This document shows, in pieces, positions 1-12,200 of a stretch of 64,000 nt of DNA. This DNA is from Mucor racemosus (taxonomy: Eukaryota > Mucoromycota > Mucoromycetes > Mucorales > Mucoraceae), in NCBI GenBank assembly GCA_027405735.1, contig JAPEHQ010000001.1:4526001-4590000 (forward strand), in the 5' to 3' direction. The notes below the pieces were generated by a model, which saw nothing but the letters and a program-made list of their open reading frames with translations, had not been told where the DNA came from and searched no databases. Positions within the stretch are counted from its first letter, which is position 1, and every line of letters begins with the position of its first letter. The translations under genes and the position numbers were made by a program.

Positions 1-545
1 AATTTTAGTATCAAAATTTGATTTTTCTGTTTTTTGATCCAAATCATGAGTGTTGGTAAGGGTAAAATGAGTCCCGAAAATGTCCGCTACAAAATCTGAA
101 TTTTCAGACCGTACATGGTTAAGTATAAGAAAAGTTGAAAAAAAAACGCATTTTTATTTAAAATTTAGATATATACCATAGTATAAGAGACTTAGCCGTT
201 CAATCTTGCTATGCTCAATTACGGCGTCGCTCTAATGGCTCGCTTTTGCAGTTTTTTAATGAATGTATGATATGGCAGACGGTTTTTTTTCTGGTAAAAA
301 ATTTTATGTTTGTATTGTAGTAGTAACAGATATTGCCTATTTTTTTGTTTAGTTTATAATTCATGCGCTGTAATGCTGCTTTTACATTGACTGAAATGCG
401 CAATTTAGCAGGGTTTTAATTGCGCTAAATAATGTAAAGCCTTGAAAATCCCTTTCTACGTGCGTTGTTTCTCTCGTTTTGTTTTCATATTCGAAAAATA
501 TATTATTCACCGTTTGATAAAGCATATCAGACTATTTTCAAGCTG
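1..545 (-). repeat. Left arm of a long inverted repeat (cut by window edge)
   Basis: This stretch reads as the reverse complement of about 3975-4521, with scattered substitutions; for example the segment with the tail 'tgcgctaaataatgtaaagc' occurs in both. The same sequence recurs at 25.45-26.0, 27.3-27.5 and 48.3-49.1 kb. The matching partner continues past 4521, so this arm must continue to the left of the window. Short open frames inside it are present in every copy and show no protein-like conservation. Confidence 0.85.
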
Positions 546-554
546 GTTGTGGAA

Positions 555-848
555 TAGGCACAGATATTTACGGAAAAAATATAAAAAAACAATAGGAATT
601 CGACTAGATAACATTAGGGTTTCATTATCAAGTTAAATTCTACTTGAGGACTTTTGTAGTAAATAAATGTCCTCTCTATATAGTTTTCATCAAAAAAATT
701 AGTAGGTAAACATTCCTAATCCATACATAGCCAGTAATACCCCTTGTCAGATATAAGTCTTGATAGTAACCAATCGGTGTATTCATAGAGTTCATGGGTC
801 ATTAATCATAATGGTGTGATTAGGTCCACATTAGATTGATTGGTCTTT
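555..848. repeat. Dispersed repeat segment, interrupted homologue at 45.5 and 50.3 kb
   Basis: No gene is visible. About 555-770 matches the reverse complement of 50290-50530, and about 770-830 matches the reverse complement of 45540-45600. The piece is therefore contiguous here but split by about 4.7 kb in the other copy. Confidence 0.7.
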
Positions 849-1196
849 TGTTACGCCAGGAGATTATATCAATCTCAAAGCTAAAATATGTACTAAATCA
901 TTTAATAAAAATAAAGGAAAACTGTTATAAAATGAAAGAGCACACTAAAACTAAAGAACTTTATTATAAGATCGAACCATCTTCTTTTATATTCACATTC
1001 TCTAATTATATAACCTGTTTAAATGAGTCTATTTATATATATACATATATCCAATCAAATCTAGGTGACACACACTAGTTCCATATTCCTGCATACACGG
1101 AGCTTCATAACATAATCCACAGCAATGTAGAACTTAACATATCAAACTGTGTCGTAATCTTAACCAAGAAATGCACCCAGATCTGTGGATGCAACA
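849..1196 (+). mobile_element. Solo LTR, family 1, copy 1 (348 bp)
   Basis: The element begins TGTTACGCC and ends GATGCAACA (TG...CA termini) and is flanked by the direct repeat tcttt at 844-848 and 1197-1201. Two other copies of exactly 348 bp lie at 26617-26964 and 48411-48758, each with its own 5-bp duplication. An 80-residue open frame inside is shared by all copies but is simply part of the LTR. No internal retrotransposon sequence is attached, so this is a solo LTR left by recombination. Confidence 0.9.
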
Positions 1197-1606
1197 TCTT
1201 TAACTATAAGCTGCTAGGATCGAAGCTCGGTAGAAAGGTTATATTAGTATGAATCAGCATATATTATTTAGTATTGTAATGTCTATTCATGCCAGCTGTA
1301 TTTTAATTGAGAATCTGATGAAATGGAGATCAATATAGTGGATAAATGTGTACATATTCCATAAACGTCATGCATACGAGCACAACGCTAAGCCTGTATG
1401 TGCAGAATTATAGATTCTGTCCATGTGCATCATGACATTAATCCCATGTGTGCATATTAGTAGAATCGCCCATAAGCATATCATTATTCCTATTTATGCA
1501 TAATAATAAAATCTGGCCATGAGCATAATGAGCCGATTGTATGGGCACAAATTGGTTTATATACAGTATGAGTATCGTGCCGTTCTCAAAATTCCATTGC
1601 ATTTTT
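1197..1606 (+). repeat. Repeat segment shared with 46.6-46.84 kb
   Basis: From about 1380 the sequence matches 46600-46842 base for base over long stretches, up to the 8-bp target site gcattttt at 1599-1606. No gene is seen. 1202-1380 has no recognisable content. Confidence 0.75.
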
Positions 1607-1697
1607 GGGTCATTATCAAACGAGGTCTCAGGTTTGGTTTACACTAGAATATAATAAAATTTATTTAAAATAAATCAGTTTTACATTTAATTTTTAT

Positions 1698-1997
1698 TTA
1701 TAATTTTAGTTTTTTCATGATGGGTGCTATTTCATCAATTATCATATCATTTTTATTATTGTCTAATATTTTTCTTTTTTTGTCTTTATTTTTATCTTTA
1801 TTGTATGTTTTAAATTCATATACCTTTCTTAATCTTTTATTTGAACCATTTTTTTTCATATAAATTTCATAGCACCCATCCTTTTGTTTTATTTTATATT
1901 CTGCCAAATCATATTTTTTCATATCTTTTATAAATATACTTCGTTTAATATTGTATTTATATTTATCATTTACTATCATTTGAAATATATCTTCCAT
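1698..1997 (-). CDS. Second ORF of the Merlin element, function unknown
   Basis: A 99-residue Lys/Asn-rich basic protein with an ATG start lies 267 bp downstream of the transposase, same strand, inside the element's terminal repeats. The middle and C-terminal parts are strongly charged (runs of K, D, N), and the end is MKKLKL-like and basic. I see no signal peptide, membrane segment or metal-binding motif, and I do not recognise a family. It could be an accessory DNA-binding protein, a 3' exon of the transposase, or a fortuitous frame in AT-rich DNA. Its position inside a complete element and its continuous length favour a real element-encoded protein, but this is inference. Confidence 0.5.
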   Translation of the reverse strand: MEDIFQMIVNDKYKYNIKRSIFIKDMKKYDLAEYKIKQKDGCYEIYMKKNGSNKRLRKVYEFKTYNKDKNKDKKRKILDNNKNDMIIDEIAPIMKKLKL

Positions 1998-2264
1998 ATT
2001 GTTTTTTATATTATTGCTTTTTCAATTTTTTTGTTATTATTTTGATGCGCAAAATATTTAATCATACTCATAATATATTATCCAGCTCTCTTAGGTATAA
2101 ATATATAACCCTTGTGTATTAAATAGACTAGTTTATTGACATAGTCAGGTCTTCATAATAAGAATAATGAATATCAGAAATGCATTTCATATATAAATTG
2201 ATTATTCTTTTATCTATCATCTTTTTCTATAAATATAAAATTCAATTTTTCATTCTATTTAAAA

Positions 2265-3146
2265 TTAATCCTTTAAAAACTTTCTCCATATATCATATTC
2301 TCTATTTTTCTTACGCCATTGATACTCTTTTAAGTACAATGCTATATCTTTTTTATTTCTATTTCGTGGAATAATACTTTGCTTAAGACCATTCCATGTT
2401 CCTTCAATAGTATTAGTATGTACACCTGTCACTGGATCTTTAAAATTTTTAGAATGATTTACAGTCATATGTTTATAACCTATATTCTTTAAATTATTAT
2501 ATCCTTTCCATAAATCTGTATATATTGTCGTACCTTTTTTTACATATCTTTTTATAATTAAGTCTATATTATCAATGTTTCTTTCTGCAATAGGTAATAA
2601 GAACATTTTTTTGTTTTCATTTTTTATTTTATTTTTCAATATACTTTTTTCGATACCACCAATGACCCAAGCACCTTCTACTTTATGCCCCTTGTTATAT
2701 TTTCTTTTTGCAATTTTACTTTCATCTATTTCTACAATTTTATTTCTACCTCCAATTTTAATATTTTTGTTACCTAATAGTTGTTTATTTTTTATGTATT
2801 TTCTAAATATTTTATTGTATGATGATACTGTGTTTTTACTAATTTGCAAACTTGATGCTATAAAGGAAGAAGGCGCTTTCCCAAGAAAAAGATATAATAT
2901 GTGTAGTTGAATATTTAATGGTAAAGTTAAATTATTGAAAATTGTACCTTTTAATGGAGATAATGCTTTTCTACATTTATAATATTTACAAACATATAAC
3001 TTTTTATTTAAATTTAATTTGGTTTTATGATCACATTTATCACAATTTATATATTTATTAACATAATCATTATTAATTAAATATAATAGTGCCTCTTTCT
3101 CATCGTCAAACATTTTTTTCAAAGATTTATATGGTTCTATAAACAT
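2265..3146 (-). CDS. ISXO2-like (IS1595/Merlin) DDE transposase
   Basis: This intact 293-residue protein cuts and pastes the surrounding Merlin element. An N-terminal zinc-ribbon-like module has Cys35-x2-Cys38 and Cys53-x4-Cys58. A helix-turn-helix-like segment follows (about residues 88-112), and the catalytic core shows Asp141 (VEIDES), Asp211 (TIYTD) and Glu248 in HTNTIEGTWNGLK, which is the family signature. The frame is open from an ATG at 3146 to TAA with no break, so the enzyme may be active. Its length fits the IS1595/Merlin range of about 250-350 residues. Codon use is extremely AT- and Lys/Asn-rich compared with the host genes nearby. Confidence 0.93.
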   Translation of the reverse strand: MFIEPYKSLKKMFDDEKEALLYLINNDYVNKYINCDKCDHKTKLNLNKKLYVCKYYKCRKALSPLKGTIFNNLTLPLNIQLHILYLFLGKAPSSFIASSLQISKNTVSSYNKIFRKYIKNKQLLGNKNIKIGGRNKIVEIDESKIAKRKYNKGHKVEGAWVIGGIEKSILKNKIKNENKKMFLLPIAERNIDNIDLIIKRYVKKGTTIYTDLWKGYNNLKNIGYKHMTVNHSKNFKDPVTGVHTNTIEGTWNGLKQSIIPRNRNKKDIALYLKEYQWRKKNREYDIWRKFLKD

Positions 3147-3283
3147 ATTATTTTTATGAAAACCTTTTTGAGTTTTATTTTAAATATAAACAAAATTCAA
3201 TTTTACGTAAAAATAAAAAACTAAACGATTTCGGAGTTTTAAATATAAACCTGAGAGTTCCTTTGGGATACATCCGCATTTTT

Positions 3284-4118
3284 TTACTGGATTGGGTTTT
3301 TAAATTACATTTTCCTTTATTAATATAGATTATATAGGCAATAATACAATTCAATACATTGTTGATGTAAGGCAATACATGCAAGAACCAATATATTTAT
3401 GATTATCATCCATCATCATTTGTAAATAATGTTTATCGCCATAATTTCTAAAGCAACAATGGTTTTTGCTCGAACATAGACTTAAATAACACTTACTGCT
3501 TACTAAATTTATATACAAGCCAAATCTAAGATTATATATGTTACTTTAGCACACATAAAATTTAAACAAAGTAATCTTCTTTAAACTTACTATTTTAGTT
3601 TACGATTGTCAGCTGTAAAAGATTTGTTTTCAAGTATACAGTAGCTACGATCAAAACTATGGTTATTATATAATACATTAGATTATTCTTTTTTTTTTGT
3701 TTCTATATCATTTGAAATTTTGTCACTTTTCTGGAACATTTCGTGGGTTTGTAGCCAGTTCTAGCTTTTTATTGAGTAGATATTATAAATATTATTCCCT
3801 TCGATTTGATCTAGTAATCAAGAAGTACGTCCAACAATACAATAGTAAATAATGATATTTTATCTTAGAATGCGATTAAATGAAAATATCAGTCTCTGAT
3901 AGAGGCTGCTATCTATATTAAAAACATTAGTCCCTTATTTTAGCATGCGTATTCAGATTCAGATACACGAAAAGAATACCAGCTTGATAGTTTGATATGC
4001 CTTATCAAACTGTGAATATAACATCCTTGGAATATGAAAACAAAAAGAGAAAAACAACACACGTAGAAAAGGATTTTCAAGGCTTTACATTATTTAGCGC
4101 AATTAAAACCCTGCTAAA
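3284..4118 (+). repeat. Repeat segment shared with 46.84-48.38 kb
   Basis: This continues the repeat interrupted by the Merlin element. It follows 46845-47420 closely and then 48130-48400 (the segment with 'tagcatgcgtattcaga'). About 700 bp present at 47.4-48.1 kb is absent here. No gene is seen. Confidence 0.75.
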
Positions 4119-5470
4119 TTGCTCATTTCAGCCAATGTAAAAGCAGCATTACAGCGCATGAATTATAAACTAAACAAAAAAATAGGCAATATCTGTTACT
4201 ACTACAATACAAACATAAAATTTTTTACCAGAAAAAAAACCGTCTGCCATATCATACATTCATTAAAAAACTGCAAAAGCGATCCACTAGAGCGACGCCG
4301 TAATTGAGCATAGCAAGATTGAACGGCTAAGTCTCTTATACTATGGTATATATCTAAATTTTAAATAAAAATGCGTTTTTTTTTCAACTTTTCTTATACT
4401 TAACCATGTACGGTCTGAAAATTCAGATTTTGTAGCGGACATTTTCGGGACTCATTTTACCCTTACCAACACTCATGATTTGGATCAAAAAACAGAAAAA
4501 TCAAATTTTGATACTAAAATTAACATTTAAATATACAACATTGTGAGAGAAAATTGTAGCTATGAGTAATACACATTTTATAAAAGCTTAATATTAAATG
4601 TTAAGTAATAAAAATTTGTACTTTTGTCCCAAAAACGGATTTTTGGTTAAAGGATTTTTATGTAATATTTTGCAATAAAAATGTTTGTTATTTTTTATGG
4701 AGCAGATAGAGCGTTAAATTTTGCATATGTGTATATTTTTTGTTTTTATAATTGGTAGTATAATTAACTCTAGATTTGCAAAATCAGAAAAAAAAAATTA
4801 AAAAATGTCAAAATTGATGATCTGGACAAAAATAATTTTCCAAATTAATATTCCGCTTATAAGCCTTGTAAGTCTTAAAAATAAGAGATTTTAGAATACT
4901 TGAGAACTTTTTCAAAATTTACGATGCTGTATCCAGTTGATTCTAGCTTATTATTATAAACCTTTATACATGTTAATATTGTGCGATAGTTCATTTGATA
5001 ACAAGATAGTCTTACGTGATAATCATTGTGCTAGAAGTGATTTACATTGAGGTTTAGTCTTACCTCTCTAGTATCATAAACATAAACATAAACATGGTCA
5101 TCACTAGAACCTATTGCCACCTTTTGTCCTCTTTGTCCCAAATCAATTTATTCAATGCTTTACCAGAGCCAACTTAAGTACTTACAAATGGTTCCTCAGT
5201 ATTTGCATTCAAATTCCATAGATCAAATTGACTTGTTCCATCTACAGTATTATCAAACGTATCATCAGCTCGCCTTATGATAAATGTCAAACTAAAATCA
5301 GAAACATCCCATTATTGTCATTGTTATAAGCTATGAAAAAGCTTGATTTTTAATAATACAGCAATTAAATAAAAAACAAGATGATACTAATAGCATATGG
5401 TGAGTATTTAACATCTAAATAAGTTCGATAAAGTAAAATAATGAAATAAGATTTAATTTTGTGAAATGAA
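4119..5470 (+). repeat. Right arm of the inverted-repeat family with captured gene piece
   Basis: The first 400 bp is the inverted partner of 1-400. The rest (4520-5450) is homologous to the reverse complement of 24.6-25.46 kb, to 27.5-28.4 kb and to 49.13-49.87 kb. It contains a degenerate protein-derived segment described at 5064-5280. The repeat fades at about 5450 within '...taagttcgataaagta'. Confidence 0.85.
5064..5280 (-). pseudogene. Captured fragment resembling cytoplasmic dynein intermediate chain, copy A
   Basis: The minus-strand translation matches, by memory of the family, the WD-repeat part of dynein intermediate chain: a stretch like GTSQFDLWNLNANTEEPF, then ALNKL-W, then a DGHVYVYD-type end followed by a GTAAG splice-donor-like site. 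This copy has frame damage after ALNKL and carries the in-frame TAA seen in all copies. It is a passenger within the repeat and not a gene. Confidence 0.6.
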
Positions 5471-6655
5471 TTTTTATAATATATTTGTATTGATAAGTAT
5501 TGCATAATTTTTGTGCTACGTCCCCAATTGAGCGCGTCCTCCTTTATTCATTTATTTGGTTCTGAAAATACATGGTAACTATTGCAATTATGAACAAAAA
5601 CGGTTTATTTGAAACGTTTGCAGTGTTTCAGTTTTTATCACAAGGGGACCAGAAGTAACTTGATATACATAATAGCAGTAATTGATTTCTTACTAATTCG
5701 CGTTAAAACTAAATAGCCTTTACTTGGGTAAAATGATTAATTATATATTGTCGGCTATGCTTCGGGAAGGTACTAATTTATTTATCATACTCTCAGTATT
5801 GTCGTATTTAAAATAAATCAAGTGTTTGATTGGCGGTTGCATATACAATGTACATCGTTGAGCTTATAGTGATGTAGATCAACTATTAAAAGTAATTTGA
5901 GATGATTCAAGTTGATTTAGTGGTTAATACTCTTTTTTTGGGGGAATTCTCGCTGTCGCCAAGTGAAGAAAAAATCTGTAAAAGTATTTTTCAAATCAGC
6001 ACACATCTGACACCTAGAGCCATATTTGCCAGTTTGTAATACGCTGCAAAGATTCATCCCAAAATAATAAATCGCCTGCAGACAATAAAAAATGGACGGG
6101 GTATTGTAAGTAATAGAGTAGTTGCTGTTATGATGAATACTTTTGTGTATAAATCGCGAATGTGTACATCAAATTAAAACAATTGTAAATATTTGTCAAC
6201 ACTAAAAGATTAAAAACAAATCACAATGGCATTTGATTGTACTTCTATGCAGGACTCGTGTGATTTGCCTCAGCTGTACATCTAATTCTGGTATATTGGT
6301 GTCATCCGATCAGCATAAGCAGGTATCACACATTCATTTTGTATATAAGATTTTTATTCTGGGGATATAAAAATTGTCTGGAGAACATTGTAATCGGTCA
6401 GCAAGACATTTTGTACGTCTAGCCCAACCAGACCATGATTATTAAATACATGTACATCATGGGATTTTTATGAAAAGTTATTATTCTTATTTATAAAAAC
6501 AAGATGAGTGTTTATACATAGACCAGAAAGCAATAATGCACCCCTTTTATCCCCTTACAAATTGAAATCACATAATAAACTTTTTTTTTACTGTTTAATT
6601 TTCTTTCCTTTCTTCTTTTCTTTTTCTGCTTATTACTTGTTTAGTTGTATCCGAT
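5471..6655. other. Intergenic, upstream of the zinc transporter
   Basis: No supported gene. A short spliced-looking ATG frame (about 6092-6105, with GTAAG) may belong to a 5' UTR, but nothing protein-like follows. A pyrimidine tract (6598-6640) precedes the transporter start codon. Confidence 0.5.
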
Positions 6656-7605
6656 ATGAAGATTTCTAGAGAAGTTAAAATATACTGTATGCTCGTAATC
6701 ACTGGTGGTTTCTTTTTTGTAGAGATCGTCGTTGGTTACTATGTTAGTTCATTAGCATTGGTAGGATTTATGTATAATAACATGATTGGATCAATGCATA
6801 TATTAATCATTAAATGTAGATTGCGGATTCTTTTCACATGTTGAATGATTTGATCAGTATGTGTGTAGCTTTATGGGCAATTAAAGTAAAATACAGAAAT
6901 GAACTATTAAGTTTTAACACATTTTAAATTGACCTCACATTTATTTTGTTAAGGTTGCCAAAAAAACACACTATGACCCTAAATATTCGTATGGATGGCA
7001 AAGAGCCGAGATTCTTGGAGCGCTTATTAACGGCGTATTTTTGCTTGCATTATGTTTTACAATTTTGATTGATTCAATAGAACGGTTCGTATCTCCCGAA
7101 CCTGTCACTCATCCCATCATGGTTTTGATTACAGGTGGTGCCGGTTTGGTAGCAAATCTTGTTGGTTTGTTCTTATTTCATGGTTAGTATTTCAAAGATA
7201 GTATCGTCAGTAATCATTTAAATTAAACCAAGCCCAATTTCGCTTTTGTTAGAACATGGACACGGACATGGACATGGTGGACACAGCCACAGCCACAGCC
7301 ATGGTCATGACCATGACCATGAGCATAGCCACGATAAAGATGTTGAAGCAGTTCACAAGCATAATCACAATCATGAAGCTGCTGCTGGAGGTGGCCATTT
7401 AAATATGAGAGGTGTATGTAAAAATCAAAAAATGTGCCTGAATTTTGTTACTAAAAGGGTAGTATAGATATTTTTGCATGTTTTAGGTGACGCTTTAGGC
7501 AATGTTGGTGTAATTGCATCAGCTTTATTCATCTGGTTGACCCCCTTTGAATGGCGGTTTTATTGTGATCCTCTTGTTAGGTAAGATCAATATACTATTA
7601 CGATT

Positions 7606-7655
<50 letters not shown>

Positions 7656-8434
7656 CTAACCAACTATAAATAATAGTACATTAATCACTATTATCATTTT
7701 CATGTCGGCTATTCCATTAGGTACGAATTTATTGTGCATAACAAATATGCAATAGACATCTAATGATTACATTTAGTGAGACAAACATCGTTTATTTTAA
7801 TACAGGGTGTACCAAATAGTGTACCCATTGGTGATGTAAATGATACTTTATTAAAGGTAAAATCTATATAATTGATTCAAATCCTAACCCTAACCTTTCT
7901 TTTCTTTTCTTTTTTTCAAGTTGGAAGGCGTCATTTCAGTTCACGAACTACATGTTTGGCAACTAAACGACACAAAATTAATTGCATCACTCCATGTATT
8001 ATTAAAATCTCGACAAGGGTATATGATATTAGCATCTGAAATACGTAGAATATTGCATGGTTATGGCATTCATTCAGCTACAATTCAACCAGAATTTATA
8101 GAAGATCAAATAGATGAGAAATATCTAGATGAAGACCTAAATAAAGATGCAGAAGGAATAGAAAAGTTACATGTTCATGGAATTGAACATGTTTCATCTG
8201 TAAAAAGTTCTGTATATCAAAATACGAACAATAATAACAATACTAGTTCAACTGAGGTATACTACATACAGATAAATAATAATCTGCAACTTGCATACTA
8301 ATTTTAAACTTTACATCACCTAATAGAATTTGCATAGCTCATCGACATGTTTATTACGATGCATCGAAGATTCTTGTTTAGAGAATACTTGTTGTCCTCC
8401 CGAACAACAACAAGAACAACAACAACACCCATAG
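6656..8434 (+). CDS. CDF family zinc transporter (ZRC1/ZnT-like)
   Basis: This predicted vacuolar or secretory-pathway Zn2+/H+ antiporter has 413 residues and nine exons: 6656-6760, 6820-6885, 6954-7182, 7253-7413, 7468-7580, 7677-7720, 7777-7856, 7921-8256, 8327-8434. The start MKISREVKIY is the usual family start. Helix 2 carries His41 and Asp45 (SFHMLND) and helix 5 His191 and Asp195 (FLHVLGDALGN), the four residues of the zinc site. Between helices 4 and 5 lies a cytosolic His-rich loop (residues 134-187) with repeated HGHG/HSHS. A C-terminal cation-efflux domain (EGVISVHELHVWQL) follows. The last exon encodes a Cys-rich, Gln-rich tail (CLLRC, CLENTCC), as in some fungal ZRC1 proteins. 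It converges with SCAP, 107 bp apart. Confidence 0.93.
7607..7653 (+). repeat. Poly(A) run of 47 in intron 5 of the zinc transporter
   Basis: An uninterrupted run of 47 A occupies half of a 96-bp intron (7581-7676). The exact length is uncertain in any assembly. Confidence 0.9.
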
Positions 8435-8444
8435 ATCTTTATAG

Positions 8445-8471
8445 ACACACACACACACACACACACACACA
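8445..8471 (+). repeat. (AC)n microsatellite
   Basis: This is a simple dinucleotide run in the short convergent spacer between the zinc transporter and SCAP genes. Confidence 0.9.
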
Positions 8472-8541
8472 TATGCAGACAAAATCTCTCTTATATATAT
8501 ACCATTTATAAATATTTGTATTCGCTATATACTCTGTTTTA

Positions 8542-9189
8542 TTATGTACTTGAATTTACCTCATCATCATCATTATTTTTACCAAATGTTACAATTTTAA
8601 TAAAATTGCCATAATCACAACTAAAACCATTACCATTAATCGGTACTATACAACGGATAGTCGAGAATGGTAAAGCATTGAATGCTTCATCATAATCTTC
8701 TTCTTGTAGATTATCGTCTTCTGTAATAGTATCATCATCGTTTAGGCTATCACTATCTGAATATTGTACCGTTTTTGCGGCTGAAATAGGCTCTGATTTG
8801 ACGTTTTTACGAGATACTACATTCGGTCTACAGGCGGTATTACGAACCTTCTTGTTACCAAATATTTTCAACAAGACTTGATCTCTTATATTCAACATGG
8901 CATCTTTTTCTTGGTGTTTTGATGATTCTTCTGATTGATTTAAATCTTTGTCGGCATCTTTTTCCAAATCAAAAATAATAACTGGTATCAAAGAAGCATC
9001 TTCTTCTATTGGAGGTGGTTCGTAGTATTGTAAAGATGAAAACCAAGCTTCCCAATCACCGTTATCATCATTATAATCTATTGTACGACGACGACGACAG
9101 CCAGCTAATACCATATTATCACAAAATACTAAACCACGACTAGCTTCTTGGCTTAATTTACCCAAAAATAAGGCGCTTAACTCCAATTC

Positions 9190-9224
<35 letters not shown>

Positions 9225-12200
9225 GATAGACAGGGCCTCCTTCAGATTCTTCACCAGAAGTATTGAATCGACTAGCACCATTTGTATGCATTTTTCTTTG
9301 TTTTGACCTAAGAGCACTGACTGGTCCTGATGTAGGCCTTGTTCTTACATTGTAAAGCGGCTGTTGACGACGATGATAATCTTTTGCACATCGAGTACAT
9401 CCAACGTCTTTTTTATTTAGAGCTGTACGATTTAAACGCCAAGCATGAACAGATTCATCCAAAGCACAGGATGCTACAAGAAATCCACTATTGATTACTG
9501 TATTACAACCAGTACATGTATCATTTTCAAATTCGGGATTACTGATGCGAGTTATTACCACTTGACTTACAGCATCGCTATGATCAGATTTGACCAAATG
9601 CTGTTGTTGATGGGAGGAATTTGCAGGTGAGTTTCTATCATCAGATGTTGCAGATCGAGCTACTGTACTGAACTGCAATAAGGGACCACCTACTTCTGCT
9701 GAAGCTGCATTATTCAATTTCTTGTTAATTATACCTCCTTTGGAAAGCGTGCAGATTGCAGCACCTGAATCCAGGTTCCATACTTGAACTGCACCATCAT
9801 TTGATCCTGTCACAAGTATACCCATACCATTGTGTAATTGATGAGCTGCAATAGATGTTATCATGTTTTGGTAATTTAAAGTATACAAATGGGTCCATTG
9901 AGTAGGTGTTCTTGACCAACATTTGGTAGTTCCATCTTTGGATGCAGTAATAATATAAAATGTATTGGTATCGATTTTTTGGTTATTTGGTATCAAGTAA
10001 ACTTGTGTGATTTCTCGAGTATGACCAGAATCAATGCACTGAGTCATATCGCCTGTTTTAATATCCCATTCTCGTAATTTACCATTCTTATGAACTGACA
10101 AAATGTGTTTATCTTGTTGCAATGGCATGAAATCGTTTTGAGGCTTTGTATTGACTATTATTTTATCATCTATTTCAATAAAGAAAACTCGAATAACACG
10201 ATCTTCAACAACAGGGCAATATAATTGATCTTGATTGATTGTTAATTCGCGAATTAAATGCGCTGTATCTGCATTCCATAAACAAATCAAACCATACTCG
10301 AATCCAGCAACAATATACTTTTCATCCAAGTCAATTTGTATGCATCGAGCGTGAGATAATTGCTTAATATCGTGTTTTTTGCTGGGTTTTTGTCTCGATA
10401 ATAGAATGCGATGAGGATTATGATGCTTTCTGTTCTTTTCTGCGGCTACCCAACCATTTAATCCACCTCCTAATCTCTTTAATTTATCCAAGCGAGCTAT
10501 CCATTCCCCCTTTGATTTATCCCAAAGAACAATTTTCCCGTCTTGCTGTCCAACAGAAGCAATCAAATTGCCACTGACATGCATAGCTCGGATATCAGCA
10601 ACATGCATACCTGTCAATGTTTTGATGGCAACATTGCGTACATTGTCTTGATTTTGTAGAATATTGAATCGAGATTGCAGAGAAATTGCGCCTAAATGCA
10701 TGCCATCCTCGTTGTATTCATTTTCAACTTTTTTGATTAAAACATCCGTCTTGATTGGCGTGATGGAAGATAATATACGTAAAATACATGTAACAATACG
10801 GACAAATGCTTTTCGAAGAAATGGAAGCATGAACTTTTCTCGAATAAAGGGTGTCATCCACATCGTGATGCCTATCAACATACATAGGAGTATAATGCTT
10901 GGTATATTGACACTATAGGCAAGTAATAGATAGGGATAGAAAACATCAAAGATTGAACGTTGTTTACTACGTTGTTTCATCAATTGACGCAATGCAGTGA
11001 AACTGTCGCTGTAGTATGCTTGAAGTTGATCTACTATTTTCTGATGTTTACTATGTACAATGGAATCATTGTTGTTGTTGGGGATGATAGTAATAATGTA
11101 GGGTGCGTGAACTTCGATATTTTGGCTCATATAATTTGGATTCAATGTTCCCCAAAACTGGTTTGAGATCTTTGACCATTGCTTTTGATTTGATAATTCA
11201 GATTTTGATAGCAAAGGAGATTCTTGTGATGAATTTGATCCGGGAGAAATGAAATTGAGTAATAGCATCACGATACAAAGCTATTGTTTTCCGTAATTAG
11301 ATATCAGTATATAAAACACATTTCCTCCACTTACAAAAAATGCGTTAAAAGCTCTTTTAGTTTTGAATTTTCGGTTGCCATAGAAACTTGCAGGAGATGT
11401 AGCATGAATGCCATCCCTTTTTTTGAATTCTTCATCACCAAGATCAGCCAACTACACGTATTTTCTTAAATTAATACCATTTCCACAAATGAATTGATAG
11501 GTTATTACCTCTGCACGCTTAATATCGATTGACAATACAGCAATAAATAATGTCAAATTAAGTATATATGCAACAATCAAAGCCAAAGAGGTAAAAGTAC
11601 AAAAAGCCTTGACATTTGGTGCCTTTAATGTGCTTCCAGTAACTAAAACTACCAATTCACCAAATAAAGTGGTTGTCATAGTGACACCTATTTGTTGTAA
11701 TCCTTTTCCAATCCTTTCTTTTATACCAATGCCTTTGTCTTTTGAAACTACAACGCCTGTCAAAAATAAAGCATGCTCTAATGTCGCAGTGGAACACGCA
11801 AGTAACTGCAAAAACCATGGTACTACATGAATTGTCGTGCGAAAAAAATGATGAAAGATACCCATTGTCGTAGTGTAACATGCTAACGATAAAAAGAGCG
11901 CAGCAATGCCTAATCCAGATGCTGATTTCAATATTGTTGATTTCGAAAATTGAATTCTTACAATAATGAATAAACCCATGCTAAATACTAGTGTGGTAGC
12001 TAGTTTTATGGGCGAGTAGTTTGTAGGCATCAACTTTAACTATAAGAAAAAAAAATATAATGCAGTGTTGGTTACACGCATGTACATGCAGTACCCTGCT
12101 TCTTTCTCGGTAATTACCTTGAATTGCAATAAACATGGTTCCACATTTAAAGAGTCTGTATGAACTGTAGGAAATTGATGTATGGTATTCTGTAGTATTT

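Larger units (their letters stand above)
1607..3275 (-). mobile_element. Merlin-type DNA transposon (IS1595/IS1016 superfamily), complete
   Basis: The 1669-bp unit is flanked by a direct 8-bp duplication, gcattttt, at 1599-1606 and 3276-3283. Its ends are imperfect inverted repeats of about 29 bp (about 20 matches) that share an identical inner core tctcaggttt. It carries a transposase (2265-3146) and a second ORF (1698-1997), both on the minus strand. The related repeat at 46.84 kb has the uninterrupted site (gcattttttt-actg), so the insertion boundaries are confirmed by an empty-site paralogue. An 8-9 bp duplication is characteristic of eukaryotic Merlin elements. Confidence 0.92.

Noticed and set aside
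836..1078. 80-codon ORF repeated at 26735-26980 and 48383-48640
   Set aside because: It lies within the 348-bp LTR in each case; its conservation is that of the repeat and the frame extends into unrelated flanks.
7882..7896. Telomere-like 'cctaaccctaacc'
   Set aside because: Only about two units inside an intron pyrimidine tract; too short for an interstitial telomere.
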